Counted from the first letter of the stretch, positions 33,972 through 44,383 are shown. The stretch: 64,000 nt of DNA from Pengzhenrongella frigida (GCF_004168625.1 NZ_SDWW01000018.1:1-64000), one strand, 5' to 3'. A program made the numbers and translations. The notes: generated by a model not told the origin, from the letters alone.

Positions 33972-35227
33972 CGCGTGGCCGGTGGCGGAGCCCGGGCGGG
34001 ACGCGCGCGAGGTGGTGGGCCGCGCCCTGGCTCGCCGTCGGCAGCTCGATCTTCGCGATCGCCTGGGGCGGCAACGAGTTCACGCCCCTGCTCGTCCTGT
34101 ACCGCGACGTCAGCCATTTCTCGGCGGTCACCGTCAACCTGCTTCTCGGCGCGTACGTGCTCGGCATCGTGCCCGCGCTGCTGGTCGGGGGGCCGCTGTC
34201 CGATCGCTACGGCCGGCGCCCGCTGATGCTGCCCGCGGCACCGCTCAGCCTGGCCGGGTCGCTCGTGCTCGCCTTCTGCGCTCCGTGGCCGCTCGCCCTC
34301 TGCCTGGGGCGGGTGCTGTGCGGGCTCGCCCTCGGTCTGGTGATGGCGGTCGGCACGACCTGGATCATGGAGCTCTCCGCGGGGGAGTGCGACTCCGGTG
34401 CGGGTGCTCGACGCGCGTCGCTGTCCCTCACCCTCGGCTTTCTCGCCGGCGCCGGGGTGGCCGGCGTGCTCGCGCAGTGGGGCCCCTGGCCCACCGAGAC
34501 CGCCTATCTGGTCCACGTGGCGCTCACGGTCGTCACCGGGCTGTGGCTCCTGCGTGCCCCGGAGACCCGTCGCAGCGAACCCGCGCGGCTGGGCGGCACG
34601 CTTCGTGCCGACCTCCGGGTGCCGTCCGTGGCGCACCGGCGCTTCCGGCGCGTCGTCGTCCCGCTCGCGCCGTGGGTGTTCGGGTGCGCCGGCAGCGCGT
34701 ACGCGGTGCTGCCCGGTCTCATGCGCGCCCACACCGGCGGCCTGCCCATCGCCTTCTCCGCTCTGCTGACGGTCCTCACCCTCGGGTGCGGGGTCGGGAT
34801 CCAGGTGCTCGGGCGGGCCATCGACACGTCCCGGAGCGCTCGGGCGTCGGTGCTGGCGCTCGTGATCATCGTCGCCGGCATGGGTCTCGGGTCAGCGGCG
34901 GCGGCGGAGCTGACGCTGGCGCTGGCACTCGCGGCTGCCGCGGTGCTCGGCCTGGGCTACGGCCTCGCGCTCGTCGCGGGGCTGAACGAGGTCCGGCGCA
35001 TCGCCGGCCCCGACGACCTCGCCGGGTTGACCGCCGTCTACTACTCGTTCGCCTATCTCGGCTTCTTCATCCCGGCGGTGCTCGCGCTCCTGGCCCCGCG
35101 CTGGAGCTACCCGGAGATGTTCGGTGCGGGATTCGTCATCGCCGTCGGCTGCCTCGTCGTGGTCGGCTCTGGATGGCGCGCGCACCTGCCGACGGTCGCC
35201 ATCGGGTCGACGGCGGTCGCTCGATAG
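33968..35227 (+). CDS. MFS transporter
   Basis: A 419-residue major facilitator with twelve hydrophobic segments and motif A (GGPLSDRYGRRPL) between segments two and three. It is coupled by a GTGA overlap to the GntR gene, so its substrate is probably also the GntR ligand. Nothing in the sequence names the substrate; drug or metabolite export is the usual role of this subgroup. The longer open frame to 33485 only shadows the GntR gene. Confidence 0.88.
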   Translation: MTRGRWRSPGGTRARWWAAPWLAVGSSIFAIAWGGNEFTPLLVLYRDVSHFSAVTVNLLLGAYVLGIVPALLVGGPLSDRYGRRPLMLPAAPLSLAGSLVLAFCAPWPLALCLGRVLCGLALGLVMAVGTTWIMELSAGECDSGAGARRASLSLTLGFLAGAGVAGVLAQWGPWPTETAYLVHVALTVVTGLWLLRAPETRRSEPARLGGTLRADLRVPSVAHRRFRRVVVPLAPWVFGCAGSAYAVLPGLMRAHTGGLPIAFSALLTVLTLGCGVGIQVLGRAIDTSRSARASVLALVIIVAGMGLGSAAAAELTLALALAAAAVLGLGYGLALVAGLNEVRRIAGPDDLAGLTAVYYSFAYLGFFIPAVLALLAPRWSYPEMFGAGFVIAVGCLVVVGSGWRAHLPTVAIGSTAVAR

Positions 35228-35262
35228 GTCCCGGACCGGCCGTGGGGTACCGGCCGCGCCGG

Positions 35263-35964
35263 TCATCCCCGATCGGCTCGGGCCAGCGCGTCGAGGATCA
35301 CCGGGACGAGCTCGGGATCGCCCAGGGCCCGGAAGTGCCCAGGCGTCCTGAGCTGGACGTCTGCGGCGCCGGCGAGGCTGCTGCCGCCGGGGATGTGGGG
35401 ATCGAACCGGCTGGAGACCGAGGTGATGCGCGCGTTCACCGCATCGTCGGCCGAGAGGGCGGCGAGGGTCGGGTCGGTCGGCGCGAACGCCTGCACGGCC
35501 GGGAGCGGGATCCAGCGCGCGTACCGCGACCCCGCGAAGGGCGTGTTGACGGCGACCAGGGCCCGGATCCGGTGGTCCGGGTCGAGATGGACCATCGCGT
35601 ACCTGCCGATCAGGCCGCCCTTGCTGTGCGCGACGAGGACCACGCCGGTGAGATCGTGCCGGACGAGGTCGGCCGCGACCACCCGCGCCATGTCGGGGAT
35701 CGGGCCGGTGTTGAAGCCGAGAGCGGGGACGAGATGAACCGGGCACCCGCAGCGGTGCAGCCGGTTCGCCAGCGGTCGCATGAACTGCCAGCTCTCGAAC
35801 ACCCCGGGGATGAGGACGACCGTCGGGTTCGGGGGAGAGCCGGCGCTCGCCGGCGGGTCGAGCTCTCCGACGGCGCGCCAGCGCGTGACGGCCACCAGCT
35901 GCCAGCGCACGACGTACGCGTAGTCCATCGCCCACCATGCCGCTCGGCGCAGCCAGGTCGTCAT
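35263..35964 (-). CDS. Small lipase-like alpha/beta hydrolase
   Basis: A 233-residue hydrolase with the strand and oxyanion segment PTVVLIPGVFESW, the nucleophile elbow AHSKGGLIGRY, a probable acid in SSRFDPHIPG and His in RTPGHFRALGD. The set resembles short lipases and permeases of the triacylglycerol-lipase type, complete in length. The N-terminus is short and amphipathic (WLRRAAWWAMDYAYVV), not a clear signal peptide. It is divergent from another alpha/beta hydrolase at 36212. Confidence 0.85.
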   Translation of the reverse strand: MTTWLRRAAWWAMDYAYVVRWQLVAVTRWRAVGELDPPASAGSPPNPTVVLIPGVFESWQFMRPLANRLHRCGCPVHLVPALGFNTGPIPDMARVVAADLVRHDLTGVVLVAHSKGGLIGRYAMVHLDPDHRIRALVAVNTPFAGSRYARWIPLPAVQAFAPTDPTLAALSADDAVNARITSVSSRFDPHIPGGSSLAGAADVQLRTPGHFRALGDPELVPVILDALARADRG

Positions 35965-36211
35965 TGCGGCGTCCCCCTCCGTGCGGCCTCGGTGCGGCGT
36001 CGACCGGCGCCAACCTACCCAAGCTCCGTGGTCCGCGCTCCCGGGGAGGTCCGTGCTCCGCGCAGAGCGGGCCCGGACGGGTGCCGACCCATCCGATCAG
36101 GATGAGGCGATCGGCGCGGCACCGGGCTTGCCTGGGGTGCAGAGTCCACGAGTCGCGGCCCGGCCCGGGCAACCCGCAGTCGGCGCCGGACAGGCACCGA
36201 GGAGACCCACC

Positions 36212-37123
36212 ATGACGTCGCGCCGCCAGGGGCCAGCAGGTCGTCCGTCCCGCCTGCGCAAGTCCGCGCCGCCGCCGGCCGCCGCTGCCGGGGATGCTCC
36301 GGTCGCTGATGCCGACGGCTGGACCGACCAGCACGTGACGGTCGACGGCCGGAGGGTCTTCTACCGTCGCGGCCCGGCGGTCGAGGGCATCCCGATCGTG
36401 CACGTTCACGGGTTTGCGATCTCGGGCTCCTACCTCATGCCGACCGCGCGCAGGCTGGCTCACCTGGGGCCGACGGTCGTACCGGATCTGCCCGGGTACG
36501 GTCGCAGCGAGCGCTGGCAGCACACCCTCGGCATCCCCGCGCTGGCGCACGCCCTGGAGGCGATCCTCGACGCCCTGGGGTTGGCCAAGGTCGTCTTGAT
36601 CGGCAACTCGATGGGCTGCGCGGTGAGTCTCGAGGTCGCGCACGCCGCGCCGGAGCGGGTGCACCGCCTCGTGCTCGTGTCGCCCGCCGGGGGCATGTAC
36701 AACCAACCGTTCGGGCGCGCGTTGCGTCAGCTCGCGGTCGACGGGACGCGTGAGAACCCCCGGATGGCTCGGGTCGCGGTGCCCGACTACGTGCGCTTCG
36801 GCCCGGTGAGCGCGCTGAACCTGTTCGGCGAGCTCACCCGGTTCCCCGCGCTCGAACGCCTGCTGCGCACCCCCGTTCCGACCCTCGCGGTGCTCGGCGA
36901 CCGGGACCCGCTCATGCCGCCCCCGCACCGGGTCAGGGAGGTCAAGGCCCTCGCACCGGAGCACGTGACGGTGGCGCTCATCGAGGGCGCGGCCCACGCG
37001 ATCAACTTCAGCCATCCCGGCGAGCTGTCCAACGTCATCGAGGAATGGCTCGAGGGTCGTGACATCGTCGACGACCCGGACCAGCCCGGTCACGCCCGGG
37101 CCCTGCGGTTCGAGCAGGACTGA
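36212..37123 (+). CDS. Alpha/beta hydrolase
   Basis: A 303-residue alpha/beta hydrolase with a 35-residue Arg/Pro/Ala-rich N-terminal extension. The oxyanion motif is VHVHGFAISG, the nucleophile is in LIGNSMGCAVS, the acid in LGDRDPLMP, and the His in GAAHAINFSHPGELS. It resembles meta-cleavage product hydrolases and haloperoxidase relatives, so a hydrolytic role on an ester or C-C bond is likely but the substrate is unknown. The open frame runs left to 35981; the ATG at 36212 follows GAGGAG and is the likely start. Confidence 0.85.
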   Translation: MTSRRQGPAGRPSRLRKSAPPPAAAAGDAPVADADGWTDQHVTVDGRRVFYRRGPAVEGIPIVHVHGFAISGSYLMPTARRLAHLGPTVVPDLPGYGRSERWQHTLGIPALAHALEAILDALGLAKVVLIGNSMGCAVSLEVAHAAPERVHRLVLVSPAGGMYNQPFGRALRQLAVDGTRENPRMARVAVPDYVRFGPVSALNLFGELTRFPALERLLRTPVPTLAVLGDRDPLMPPPHRVREVKALAPEHVTVALIEGAAHAINFSHPGELSNVIEEWLEGRDIVDDPDQPGHARALRFEQD

Positions 37124-37152
37124 CCGGGAGCAGCGGAAGGGTGGCCCGACGG

Positions 37153-38862
37153 TCACGACCCCGGCGGTGGAGCGCTCCAGTGTCCGGGGGCCTGCGCGCG
37201 GAACGCCTCGACGGCGGCCTCGAGGGTGGGGAAGAAGCGGTCCGGGGCGGGCGGCCGCGCCAGGCCGTATCGCTCCAGCTTCGACCGGACGGGGTCCTTG
37301 AGCTCGGCGAAGACCAGGACGACGCCCGCCGTCGCCAGCAGCGCATCAAGCTCTTCGAGCACGTCCGCCGCGGTGGTGTCGACGTCGGTGATCGGCTCAG
37401 CCGCGACGACGATCCACCGGGGGCGAGGATCCGTCGAGGCGAGCCTGCGAACCTCGTCGCGAAAGGTGCGCGCGTTCGCGAAGAACAGCGGGGCGTCGAA
37501 CCGGTACAGCACGAGCCCGTCGAGCTGCTGTGCCTGCGGGTAGCTCGTCACGTCGTGGTATCCCGGCAGGCCGGCCACCCGGCCGAGGCGGGTCTGGTAC
37601 GGCCACCAGGCCCGCCGGAACACGTTCAGGATGGACAGGGCGACCGCGACCGCGATGCCGGGCAGGACGCCGAGCAGGGCGACGCCGCCGAAGGCCGCCA
37701 ACGAGATCGAGAACTCGATCCGCCGTTGGTGCCACAGCCGGACCGTGCCGGCGATGTCCGCGAGCGACAGGGCGGCCGCGATGACGACCGCTGCCAGCGT
37801 GGGCTGCGGGAGGTTCTGGAGCAGACCGGGCAGGAACAGCAGGATGACGGCGATCGCCGCGCCGCCGACCAGCCCGGTCAGCTGGCTCTTCGCGCCGGAC
37901 TGCTCGGCGACCGCGGTTCGTGAGCCGCTGGTGCTGACCGGGAAGCCCTGGAAGAAGCCGGCCGCGATGTTCGCCGCGCCGATGCCGATCATCTCCTGGT
38001 TCGCCCGGATCTCCTGCCCGCTGCGGGCGGCGAAGGCCGAGGCGGTCGAGATCGTGTCCGTGAGCGACACCAGGGCGATCCCGAATGCTCCGGCGGCGAG
38101 GAGGGCCAGATCGGCGGCCGACACCTGGGGAAGGGTGAAGGCCGGGAATCCTTGGGGGAGCATGCCGATCAGGTCGACCCCGCGCTCACCCAGCGCGAGG
38201 GCCGACGCGGCGGCGATGGAGAGCACCACCGCCGCGAGCACCGCCGGCACCTTCGGGAGCCAGCGCTGCAGGACGAGGATGATGACCAGGCCCGCGAACC
38301 CGACCGCCAGCGCGGGCACGACCGTCTCGCCGGTCGCGACCCCGTCGATGAACCCGACCAGCTCGGGGATCAGGCTGTCCGCATCGACGGAGAAGCCGAA
38401 GAGCTTCGGGAGCTGCCCGACGAGGATCGTCAGCGCGAGCCCGTTCATGTAGCCGATGCGGGTCGGCTTGGACAGCAGGTCGGCGATCAGCCCGAGCTTG
38501 GCGGTGCCGGCCAGCACCATGAACGCACCGACGAAGATCGCCAGCATCGAGGCCAAGGCGACCGCCCGAGCCGGGTCCCCACCGGCGCCCGCCAGCGGCA
38601 GGATGGTCGCCGCGATCATCGGGCCGAGCGACGAGTCCGGACCCAGCACGAGGATGCGAGACGGGCCGAAGACCGCATAGCCGATCAGGCAGAGGATCGA
38701 GGTGTACAGCCCGGTGACCGCCGGCAGGCCGGCGAGCTCTGCGTAGGCCATCCCCTGGGGGACCAGCAGCGCGGTCAGGACCAGGCCGGCGACGAGGTCC
38801 TTGGGCAGCCAGGCACGTTCGTAGGTGCGCAGCGTGACGATGCCGGGAACCACCGAGGACAT
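37153..38862 (-). CDS. SulP-family anion transporter with STAS domain
   Basis: A 569-residue transporter. Residues about 15-410 hold 10-14 membrane segments with the SulP opening AWLPKDLVAGLVLTALLVPQ and GMAYAELAGLPAVTGLYTS. From about 440 a STAS domain follows (LVLYRFDAPLFFANARTF, then ITDVDTTAADVLEELDALL, the region phosphorylated in anti-sigma antagonist relatives). SulP proteins carry sulfate, bicarbonate or dicarboxylates; the substrate here is open. It lies next to the PPK2 gene on the same strand but 61 bases apart. Confidence 0.9.
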   Translation of the reverse strand: MSSVVPGIVTLRTYERAWLPKDLVAGLVLTALLVPQGMAYAELAGLPAVTGLYTSILCLIGYAVFGPSRILVLGPDSSLGPMIAATILPLAGAGGDPARAVALASMLAIFVGAFMVLAGTAKLGLIADLLSKPTRIGYMNGLALTILVGQLPKLFGFSVDADSLIPELVGFIDGVATGETVVPALAVGFAGLVIILVLQRWLPKVPAVLAAVVLSIAAASALALGERGVDLIGMLPQGFPAFTLPQVSAADLALLAAGAFGIALVSLTDTISTASAFAARSGQEIRANQEMIGIGAANIAAGFFQGFPVSTSGSRTAVAEQSGAKSQLTGLVGGAAIAVILLFLPGLLQNLPQPTLAAVVIAAALSLADIAGTVRLWHQRRIEFSISLAAFGGVALLGVLPGIAVAVALSILNVFRRAWWPYQTRLGRVAGLPGYHDVTSYPQAQQLDGLVLYRFDAPLFFANARTFRDEVRRLASTDPRPRWIVVAAEPITDVDTTAADVLEELDALLATAGVVLVFAELKDPVRSKLERYGLARPPAPDRFFPTLEAAVEAFRAQAPGHWSAPPPGS

Positions 38863-38923
38863 CAGGTCCGCCTCGGCGTCCCGGTCGCGTCACCCGGCGA
38901 ACCGCGCGAGAACACGCAGCGCC

Positions 38924-39745
38924 CTAGAACGGGGTGGGGATGCGGTGCAGCGGGAAGACCGGTTCTCGGTAGCCACCGGGCTTCTGTCGTTTGGGCAGGC
39001 TGGTCGCGGGTTCCGGCGCGGCGGTGTACGGCACCTGGCTGAGGAGGTGGCTGATGATGTTGAGCCGACCGCGCTTCTTGTCGTCGGTGTCCGCGATGTA
39101 CCAGGGGGCCCAGGCCGTGTCCGAGGCGAGCAGCATCGCGTCCCGCGCCCGCGAGTAGTCGTACCAGCGGCTGTAGGACTTCAGGTCCATGGCCGAGAGC
39201 TTCCAGGTCTTGCGTGGATCGTGGATGCGATTCTCGATCCGGCGCGTCTGCTCGTCTGGCCCGACCTCGAGCCAGTACTTGATCAGCAGGATCCCCGAGT
39301 CGACCATCGCCTTCTCGACGCCCGGGACCGCGTCGAGGAACTTGCTCGTCTGTTCCGGGGTGCAGAACCCCATGACGCGCTCGACGCCGGCGCGGTTGTA
39401 CCAGCTGCGGTCGAAGATGACGACCTCGCCGGCCGCAGGAAGGTGGGGAACGTACCGCTGGATGTACATCTGCGACTTCTCGCGCTCGGTCGGGGTCGGC
39501 AGCGCGACGACGTGGAACACGCGGGGGCTCACCCGCTCGGTGATGCGCTTGATCGTGCCGCCCTTGCCGGCCGTGTCCCGGCCCTCGAAGACGATGCACA
39601 CCTTCGCGCCGGACGACTTGACCCACTCCTGCATCGCCACCAGCTCGCCCTGGAGAACGGCCAGCTCTCGTTCGTACGCCTTGCGCTTCATCTTCGCCGG
39701 GGGCTCCGGTGCTGCTGCCAGGTCGTCTGACGTCGCTTTTGCCAT
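38924..39745 (-). CDS. ppk2: Polyphosphate kinase 2 (PPK2)
   Basis: A 273-residue single-domain PPK2. Walker A is FEGRDTAGKGGTIKR, Walker B VVIFDRSWYNRAGVERVMGF, and lid residues follow in DEQTRRIENRIHDP. It transfers phosphate between polyphosphate and nucleotides in the cytoplasm. The start at 39745 (MAKATSDD) follows GAGGTGATC; the longer open frame is intergenic. The short single-domain form matches class I (NDP-phosphorylating) enzymes by length, but class assignment by eye is uncertain. Confidence 0.92.
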   Translation of the reverse strand: MAKATSDDLAAAPEPPAKMKRKAYERELAVLQGELVAMQEWVKSSGAKVCIVFEGRDTAGKGGTIKRITERVSPRVFHVVALPTPTEREKSQMYIQRYVPHLPAAGEVVIFDRSWYNRAGVERVMGFCTPEQTSKFLDAVPGVEKAMVDSGILLIKYWLEVGPDEQTRRIENRIHDPRKTWKLSAMDLKSYSRWYDYSRARDAMLLASDTAWAPWYIADTDDKKRGRLNIISHLLSQVPYTAAPEPATSLPKRQKPGGYREPVFPLHRIPTPF

Positions 39746-39900
39746 GCCGATCACCTCGAGTTGACGCGGCCGCGGGAGTCTTGCCGGACAGGGACCGATC
39801 AACTCCTATCACCGCAGCGGCCGGCAGGCGACCCCAGGCGAACGCGCCGGCCGGCGGTGGCACGTCCTACCCCACGGCCGGCGGTCCTCCGGCCCCTCCG

Positions 39901-40245
39901 TCAGTCCTCGGGCACCGCGGCCAGGTGCGCGGGCTCGACCTCGACGGTGTGCCCGGCGAGATCGGGGTTCCGGCCGATGTAACCGCGGATGTAGCTGCAG
40001 ACCGGGACGATCTTCATCCCTGCGGACACGGTGTCCTGCAACGCGAACGCGGCGAGCATCGACGCCAGGCCGCGACCGCCGTACTCCTCGTCGACCGAGG
40101 TGTGGAAGAAGATGCGCTGGGGTCCGGACTCGGCGTCGAAGGCGACGTATTGCGTCTGGCCGATGACCCGCCCGTCGTCAACGAGCTCGTAGCGCTGGGC
40201 GACGGCATTGTCGCGGGCGGTGATGGTGGCGGAGGCGGCGTCCAT
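39901..40245 (-). CDS. GNAT-family (YjdJ-type) acetyltransferase
   Basis: A 114-residue small GNAT-like protein. The core segment IFFHTSVDEEYGGRGLASML holds the acetyl-CoA-binding loop (YGGRGLA, a Q/RxxGxG/A variant), followed by IVPVCSYIRGYIGRNP, a conserved end of the YjdJ/Gtn-like subgroup. The substrate is unknown. It stands alone between PPK2 and a small cysteine-rich gene. Confidence 0.8.
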   Translation of the reverse strand: MDAASATITARDNAVAQRYELVDDGRVIGQTQYVAFDAESGPQRIFFHTSVDEEYGGRGLASMLAAFALQDTVSAGMKIVPVCSYIRGYIGRNPDLAGHTVEVEPAHLAAVPED

Positions 40246-40305
40246 GATTCTCCCGAGTGTCGATGACGCCGCGAGCGTGGCGCACGCGGCGGTACGCCAC
40301 GGTAC

Positions 40306-40542
40306 TCAGTCTCCGACGCGCTGCTGACGCGCCAGCGATGCGTCCACCTGGTCGGGCGCCACGAACTCGCACGAGTCCGGGTGCCCGTGCGGCAACGTGC
40401 ACATCCGCCCGGTCGGCAGATGCAGCTGGGCGCACACACCGGCGTGGCGTCTGCCCTCATCGACCGACACGTTGTGTGCGGCGCTCAGGTTCTGCGCCGT
40501 GACCGAAGCGCCGTAGACCAGCCGCGCGGCGTTGGGTTCCAT
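40306..40542 (-). CDS. Small Cys/His-rich protein
   Basis: A 78-residue protein I do not recognise. Its middle holds Cys and His residues in CAQLHLPTGRMCTLPHGHP, then SCEF, which may bind zinc. An AAAGGTGA ribosome site precedes the ATG, and the base composition matches the surrounding genes. Similar short proteins occur in actinobacterial genomes. It could be a stress or DNA-binding accessory protein; no function is claimed. Confidence 0.55.
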   Translation of the reverse strand: MEPNAARLVYGASVTAQNLSAAHNVSVDEGRRHAGVCAQLHLPTGRMCTLPHGHPDSCEFVAPDQVDASLARQQRVGD

Positions 40543-40619
40543 GGGTCGTCACCTTTTTCGGAGTTCTCCCTCTGCGAGAGCCCTCCTTCCAGAACCAGGT
40601 GAAACGCTACCCGCCGGAC

Positions 40620-40652
40620 CGCCCCCACGGGTGGTCTTCGCCTTCGGGGGCG
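40620..40652 (-). terminator. Hairpin after the chemoreceptor gene
   Basis: CGCCCCC (40620-40626) and GGGGGCG (40646-40652) form a 7-bp stem with a 19-base loop, touching the stop codon of the chemoreceptor gene. A terminator is likely though the loop is long. Confidence 0.45.
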
Positions 40653-42296
40653 TCAGTAGGTGAACGCCGCGATGCGAGCGCGGAGGTCGGCTGACATCCG
40701 CGCGAGCTCGGTCACCGACTCGCCCATCTGTCCCATCACCTCGCTCGAGGTCGCCGCGGTCTGGGCGACCTGCGTGATGTTCGACGCGATCTCGCCGGAC
40801 CCCGACGCCGCCTCCGCGACCGAGCGCGACATCTCGTTCGTCGTGGCGGTCTGCTCCTCGACCGCCGACGCGATCGTCAGCTGATAGTCGTTGATCGAGG
40901 CGATGATCCCGCTGATCTCCGCGATCGCGGCCACCGCGCCGGTGGTGTCCACCTGGATGGCCTCGACCCGGCGGGTGATCTCCTCCGTTGCACGCGCGGT
41001 CTCTCGGGCGAGCTCCTTGACCTCGCCCGCCACCACCGCGAAGCCCTTGCCCGCCTCACCCGCGCGGGCCGCCTCGATCGTCGCGTTCAGCGCGAGCAGG
41101 TTCGTCTGCTCCGCGATGCTGGTGATCGCCTTGACGACGTTGCCGATCTCGGCCGACGACAGCCCGAGCTTGGCGACCAGGTCGTTGGTCGACGACGCCA
41201 CCCCGGTCGCCCGGTTCGCCACCTTCGCCGCGTCGTTCGCGTTCTGCGCGATCTCCCGGATGGACGCGCCCATCTGCTCGGCGCCCGCGGCGACCGTCTG
41301 GACGTTCCTGCTGACCTGATCAGCGGCTGCGGCCACGACCCCGGCCTGGGTACTCGTCTGCTGGGTCCCCGCAGCCACCCGTGTGTTCGCCGCAGCCAGC
41401 TCCTCCGCTGCTGCCGCCACGGTCTGCGCCGTCTCGCCGACACCGGTGAAGGCCGCCCGCAAGGCGCGCTGCGCGACCTCGAGCGCGTGGGCCATCTGCC
41501 CGATCTCGTCCGTGCCGCGCACCTGGGCCGGAACGGTCAGATCGCCGGACGACATCGCGTCGAGCGCCAGCGTCACCCCCTTCAGCCGCCGCCGAAGGGC
41601 CTGCGCGATCATCAGGCCGAGCGTGACCACGACGACCAGCGCGACCCCGAGGACGATGACGAGCAGCCGGATCGTCGAGGTGGAGCTCGTGTGCGCACCG
41701 GCAACGACGGTGCCGGCGTAGTCCGTGATCTCGGCGTTGAGCGAGTCCAGGTCGTTGACGTACTTGTTGATCAGCGGCTGGCTCGCGATGTCCAGCAACG
41801 ACTCGTACGCCCGGGGGACATCCGCCACCGCGGCGGGCACCAGCTTCGTGTCTCGGGCGGTGATCCACGCCTGGTAGTCCACCAGGAACGGCTCCCAGCT
41901 CGGGAAGGACGCGCCCACGCTCGCGGCGAACGCGTCCATGTGGGTCTGCATCGCGGCGTCGTTGTCCGCCTGCTTGGACAACCAGGTCTCTTCGGTCACG
42001 TCGCCCTGGATCGCCGCGAGCTGGGCGACGATCATCCGTGCCTTGAGCTGGGTCTGGTGGATCTGCCCGAGGTTGTTCGCCACGTCGCTCTGGACGAGCG
42101 CGATCTCGTCCGTGTTCGCCACGACGGCTTGCAGGGAGACGATCGCGAGCACCCCGGTGCCGACAGCGGCGACCGCCAGCACGGCGATCAGCGAGAGGAT
42201 CTTGGCCCGGACGGACTGGTCGACGATCCAGCCGATGACGCCTGGCCGGCGCACGAACGGGTCGACGGCAGCGTCAAACGTCACGTTCTCAGACAT
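40653..42296 (-). CDS. Methyl-accepting chemotaxis protein
   Basis: A 547-residue chemoreceptor: a membrane segment near residues 30-55 ([20 protein letters not shown]), an extracellular four-helix-bundle-like sensory domain of about 150 residues, a second segment near 210-235 ([20 protein letters not shown]), a HAMP linker ([21 protein letters not shown]), then a long coiled-coil signalling domain. The CheA/CheW-binding tip reads [20 protein letters not shown]. No chemotaxis kinase genes lie in the window. The start at 42296 (MSENVTF) is chosen over the open-frame limit. The ligand is unknown. Confidence 0.92.
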   Translation of the reverse strand: MSENVTFDAAVDPFVRRPGVIGWIVDQSVRAKILSLIAVLAVAAVGTGVLAIVSLQAVVANTDEIALVQSDVANNLGQIHQTQLKARMIVAQLAAIQGDVTEETWLSKQADNDAAMQTHMDAFAASVGASFPSWEPFLVDYQAWITARDTKLVPAAVADVPRAYESLLDIASQPLINKYVNDLDSLNAEITDYAGTVVAGAHTSSTSTIRLLVIVLGVALVVVVTLGLMIAQALRRRLKGVTLALDAMSSGDLTVPAQVRGTDEIGQMAHALEVAQRALRAAFTGVGETAQTVAAAAEELAAANTRVAAGTQQTSTQAGVVAAAADQVSRNVQTVAAGAEQMGASIREIAQNANDAAKVANRATGVASSTNDLVAKLGLSSAEIGNVVKAITSIAEQTNLLALNATIEAARAGEAGKGFAVVAGEVKELARETARATEEITRRVEAIQVDTTGAVAAIAEISGIIASINDYQLTIASAVEEQTATTNEMSRSVAEAASGSGEIASNITQVAQTAATSSEVMGQMGESVTELARMSADLRARIAAFTY

Positions 42297-42556
42297 GGCT
42301 GGTCCTCGTGGTTCTCGAGAGGTGGGCACAGCGCCGCGGCGCGTGCGGGAATCGACGTCGACCCGGATCGAAGCGTGCGAGGTGGTGCGCCAGGTCGGCA
42401 CTGCCGAGGCGCTCGTGGGCGCGCGAGGACGCGCTGGCGATCCCTGTGGTGTCGTCCATCGCAGCCCCCTGCTCCGAGTCCCCTGATGTCCCCTTGATCG
42501 GCAGGGCGGACGCGGTCGTGAGAGGAACGTGTGGGTGGTGTCGACGACAATGCAAC

Positions 42557-44281
42557 GTGCCCTTCCTCGTGCTCACCGACGACCCCGTACGCCCGGACGG
42601 CGGCGTCGTCGTCCAGGACGTCACGGACGAGGGTGTGGCCGGCGAGCGGACCGCGATCGACCGGAGCGGGCTGCCCGGGCTGGTGGCCGCGCGGGAGCAG
42701 GCTCGGCCGCGTTGGGTGTGGGACGACACCGCCCGCTGGTACCCGCGGCTGCTTGCTGCCGGGGTGCGCGTCGAGCGGTGCCACGACCTGCGGCTGTGTC
42801 ACGCCATCGTGCGTCGCAGTGCGGCGTGCGAGGGTTCCGCGCTCTCGCTCGCTCCGCCGAGCCAGTGGGACGAACCTCAGCGGGGCGAGCCGGAGCGGGC
42901 CGCGCTCACCTTGTTCGACGACCCGGCAGGACCGGCACGCGGAGCGCGGCTCGTCGATGACCTGGCCGAGCTCGGGCGGCAGCTGGCCGCCGTCGCCGGG
43001 GCCGCGTCGTCGGGCCGACTGCGACTGTTGCTCGCCGCCGAGTCGACCGGGGCGCTGATCGCCGCGGAGATGCAGCACGACGGGATGCCGTGGAGCACGA
43101 CGGTGCACGACGCGTTTCTCACCCGAGCGCTCGGGGCGCGCCCGCGCGGGGGCGGTCGGCCACCGCGGCTCGAGGCCCTGGCCCAGGAGGTCCGCGCGTC
43201 GCTGGGGCACCCGTCGGTCAACCTCGACTCACCGCCCGAGCTCTTGCGTGCGATGCGGTCGGCCGGCCTGGACGTCACCTCGACGCGGACCTGGGAGATC
43301 CGCACCCTCGAGCACCCGGTGGTGGCCCCGCTCCTGGAGTACAAGAAGCTCGCGCGCCTGCTCAGCGCGAACGGCTGGTCCTGGATGAACACCTGGGTCA
43401 GCGATGGGCGGTTCCGGCCCCAGTACGTTCCCGGCGGGGTGGTGACCGGGCGGTGGGCCACCAGCGGTGGCGGGGCGCTGCAGCTGCCGGCCAGCGTCCG
43501 GTCGGCCGTGCGCGCCGATCCGGGGTGGCGCCTGGTGGTGGCCGACGCCGCGCAGCTCGAGCCGCGGGTGCTCGCCGCGATGTCCGGTGACCAGCACATG
43601 GCCGCGGCGGGCCGACGGGCCGACCTGTACCAGGGGGTCGTCGACGCGGGGATCGTGGCGACCAGGCAGGAGGCGAAGTACGCGATGCTGGGCGCGATCT
43701 ACGGCGCCACGACCGGCCCGAGCGCGGTCCTGATGCCGCAGCTGACCCGCGCCTTCCCGCACGCGGTCAAGCTCGTCGAGGACGCGGCCCGCGCGGGGGA
43801 GCGCGGTGAGATCGTCTCCACGTGGCTGGGACGGTCGTCGCCGCTGCCCGGCCAGCTCTGGCAGGACGTCGTGCAGCGTGCCGCAGGCGAGGACGCCCGG
43901 CCGGACGACGCCCGTGCGGCGCGCGGTCGGCGCCGGGAATGGGGGCGGTTCACCCGCAACTTCGTCGTCCAGGGCACCGCAGCGGAATGGGCCCTGTGCT
44001 GGATGGCCGCGCTGCGCCGCAGGCTCAGGGCCCTCGACGGAGGCCCCCACCTGGTGTTCTTCCTGCACGACGAGGTCATGGTGCACGCCCCTGCCGCCGT
44101 CGCCGACGAGGTGGCCACCGCGGTGCGCGAGGCCGCAGCCGAAGCGGGGCGGCTGCTCTTCGGTGACTCGCCCGTCGACTTCGCGCTCGAGGTCGCCGTC
44201 GTGGACTCCTACGACCAGGCCGGCAAGGAGTACCCGGCGACGCCACTGCCTGTACTCACCTTCGGGCCGGCCCGTACCTAG
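42557..44281 (+). CDS. Stand-alone family-A DNA polymerase (Pol I-like)
   Basis: A 574-residue polymerase of the actinobacterial type annotated as bifunctional 3'-5' exonuclease/DNA polymerase. The polymerase half is complete: motif [20 protein letters not shown], motif [19 protein letters not shown] and motif [12 protein letters not shown]. The N-terminal 190 residues correspond to the exonuclease position but show no clear D-E-D-D carboxylates, and no 5'-nuclease domain is present. It may therefore act in repair or lesion bypass, not as the main Pol I. The GTG at 42557 (VPFLVLTDD) is the likely start, but its ribosome site is weak. It is divergent from the chemoreceptor, 260 bases away. Confidence 0.85.
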   Translation: MPFLVLTDDPVRPDGGVVVQDVTDEGVAGERTAIDRSGLPGLVAAREQARPRWVWDDTARWYPRLLAAGVRVERCHDLRLCHAIVRRSAACEGSALSLAPPSQWDEPQRGEPERAALTLFDDPAGPARGARLVDDLAELGRQLAAVAGAASSGRLRLLLAAESTGALIAAEMQHDGMPWSTTVHDAFLTRALGARPRGGGRPPRLEALAQEVRASLGHPSVNLDSPPELLRAMRSAGLDVTSTRTWEIRTLEHPVVAPLLEYKKLARLLSANGWSWMNTWVSDGRFRPQYVPGGVVTGRWATSGGGALQLPASVRSAVRADPGWRLVVADAAQLEPRVLAAMSGDQHMAAAGRRADLYQGVVDAGIVATRQEAKYAMLGAIYGATTGPSAVLMPQLTRAFPHAVKLVEDAARAGERGEIVSTWLGRSSPLPGQLWQDVVQRAAGEDARPDDARAARGRRREWGRFTRNFVVQGTAAEWALCWMAALRRRLRALDGGPHLVFFLHDEVMVHAPAAVADEVATAVREAAAEAGRLLFGDSPVDFALEVAVVDSYDQAGKEYPATPLPVLTFGPART

Positions 44282-44293
44282 GCGGACTTCCGT

Positions 44294-44309
44294 TGGGACG
44301 TCGGTCCCA
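44294..44309. promoter_or_regulatory. Inverted repeat before the carnitine-like cluster
   Basis: TGGGAC GTCG GTCCCA, 6-bp arms, lies 13 bases after the polymerase stop and about 75 bases before the first transporter. It may be a terminator stem or an operator for the cluster. Confidence 0.3.
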
Positions 44310-44383
44310 GCGGTCGGCCCAGCGGGCGGCTGATCCTTGGGCGCGGCTCCAGCGTAGGAGCGTGCAATCCCAAGGAGGGGCAA

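Noticed and set aside
44337-44360. TTGGGC and TAGGAG as promoter of the first cluster gene
   Set aside because: Spacer of only 12 bases; not a credible pair.
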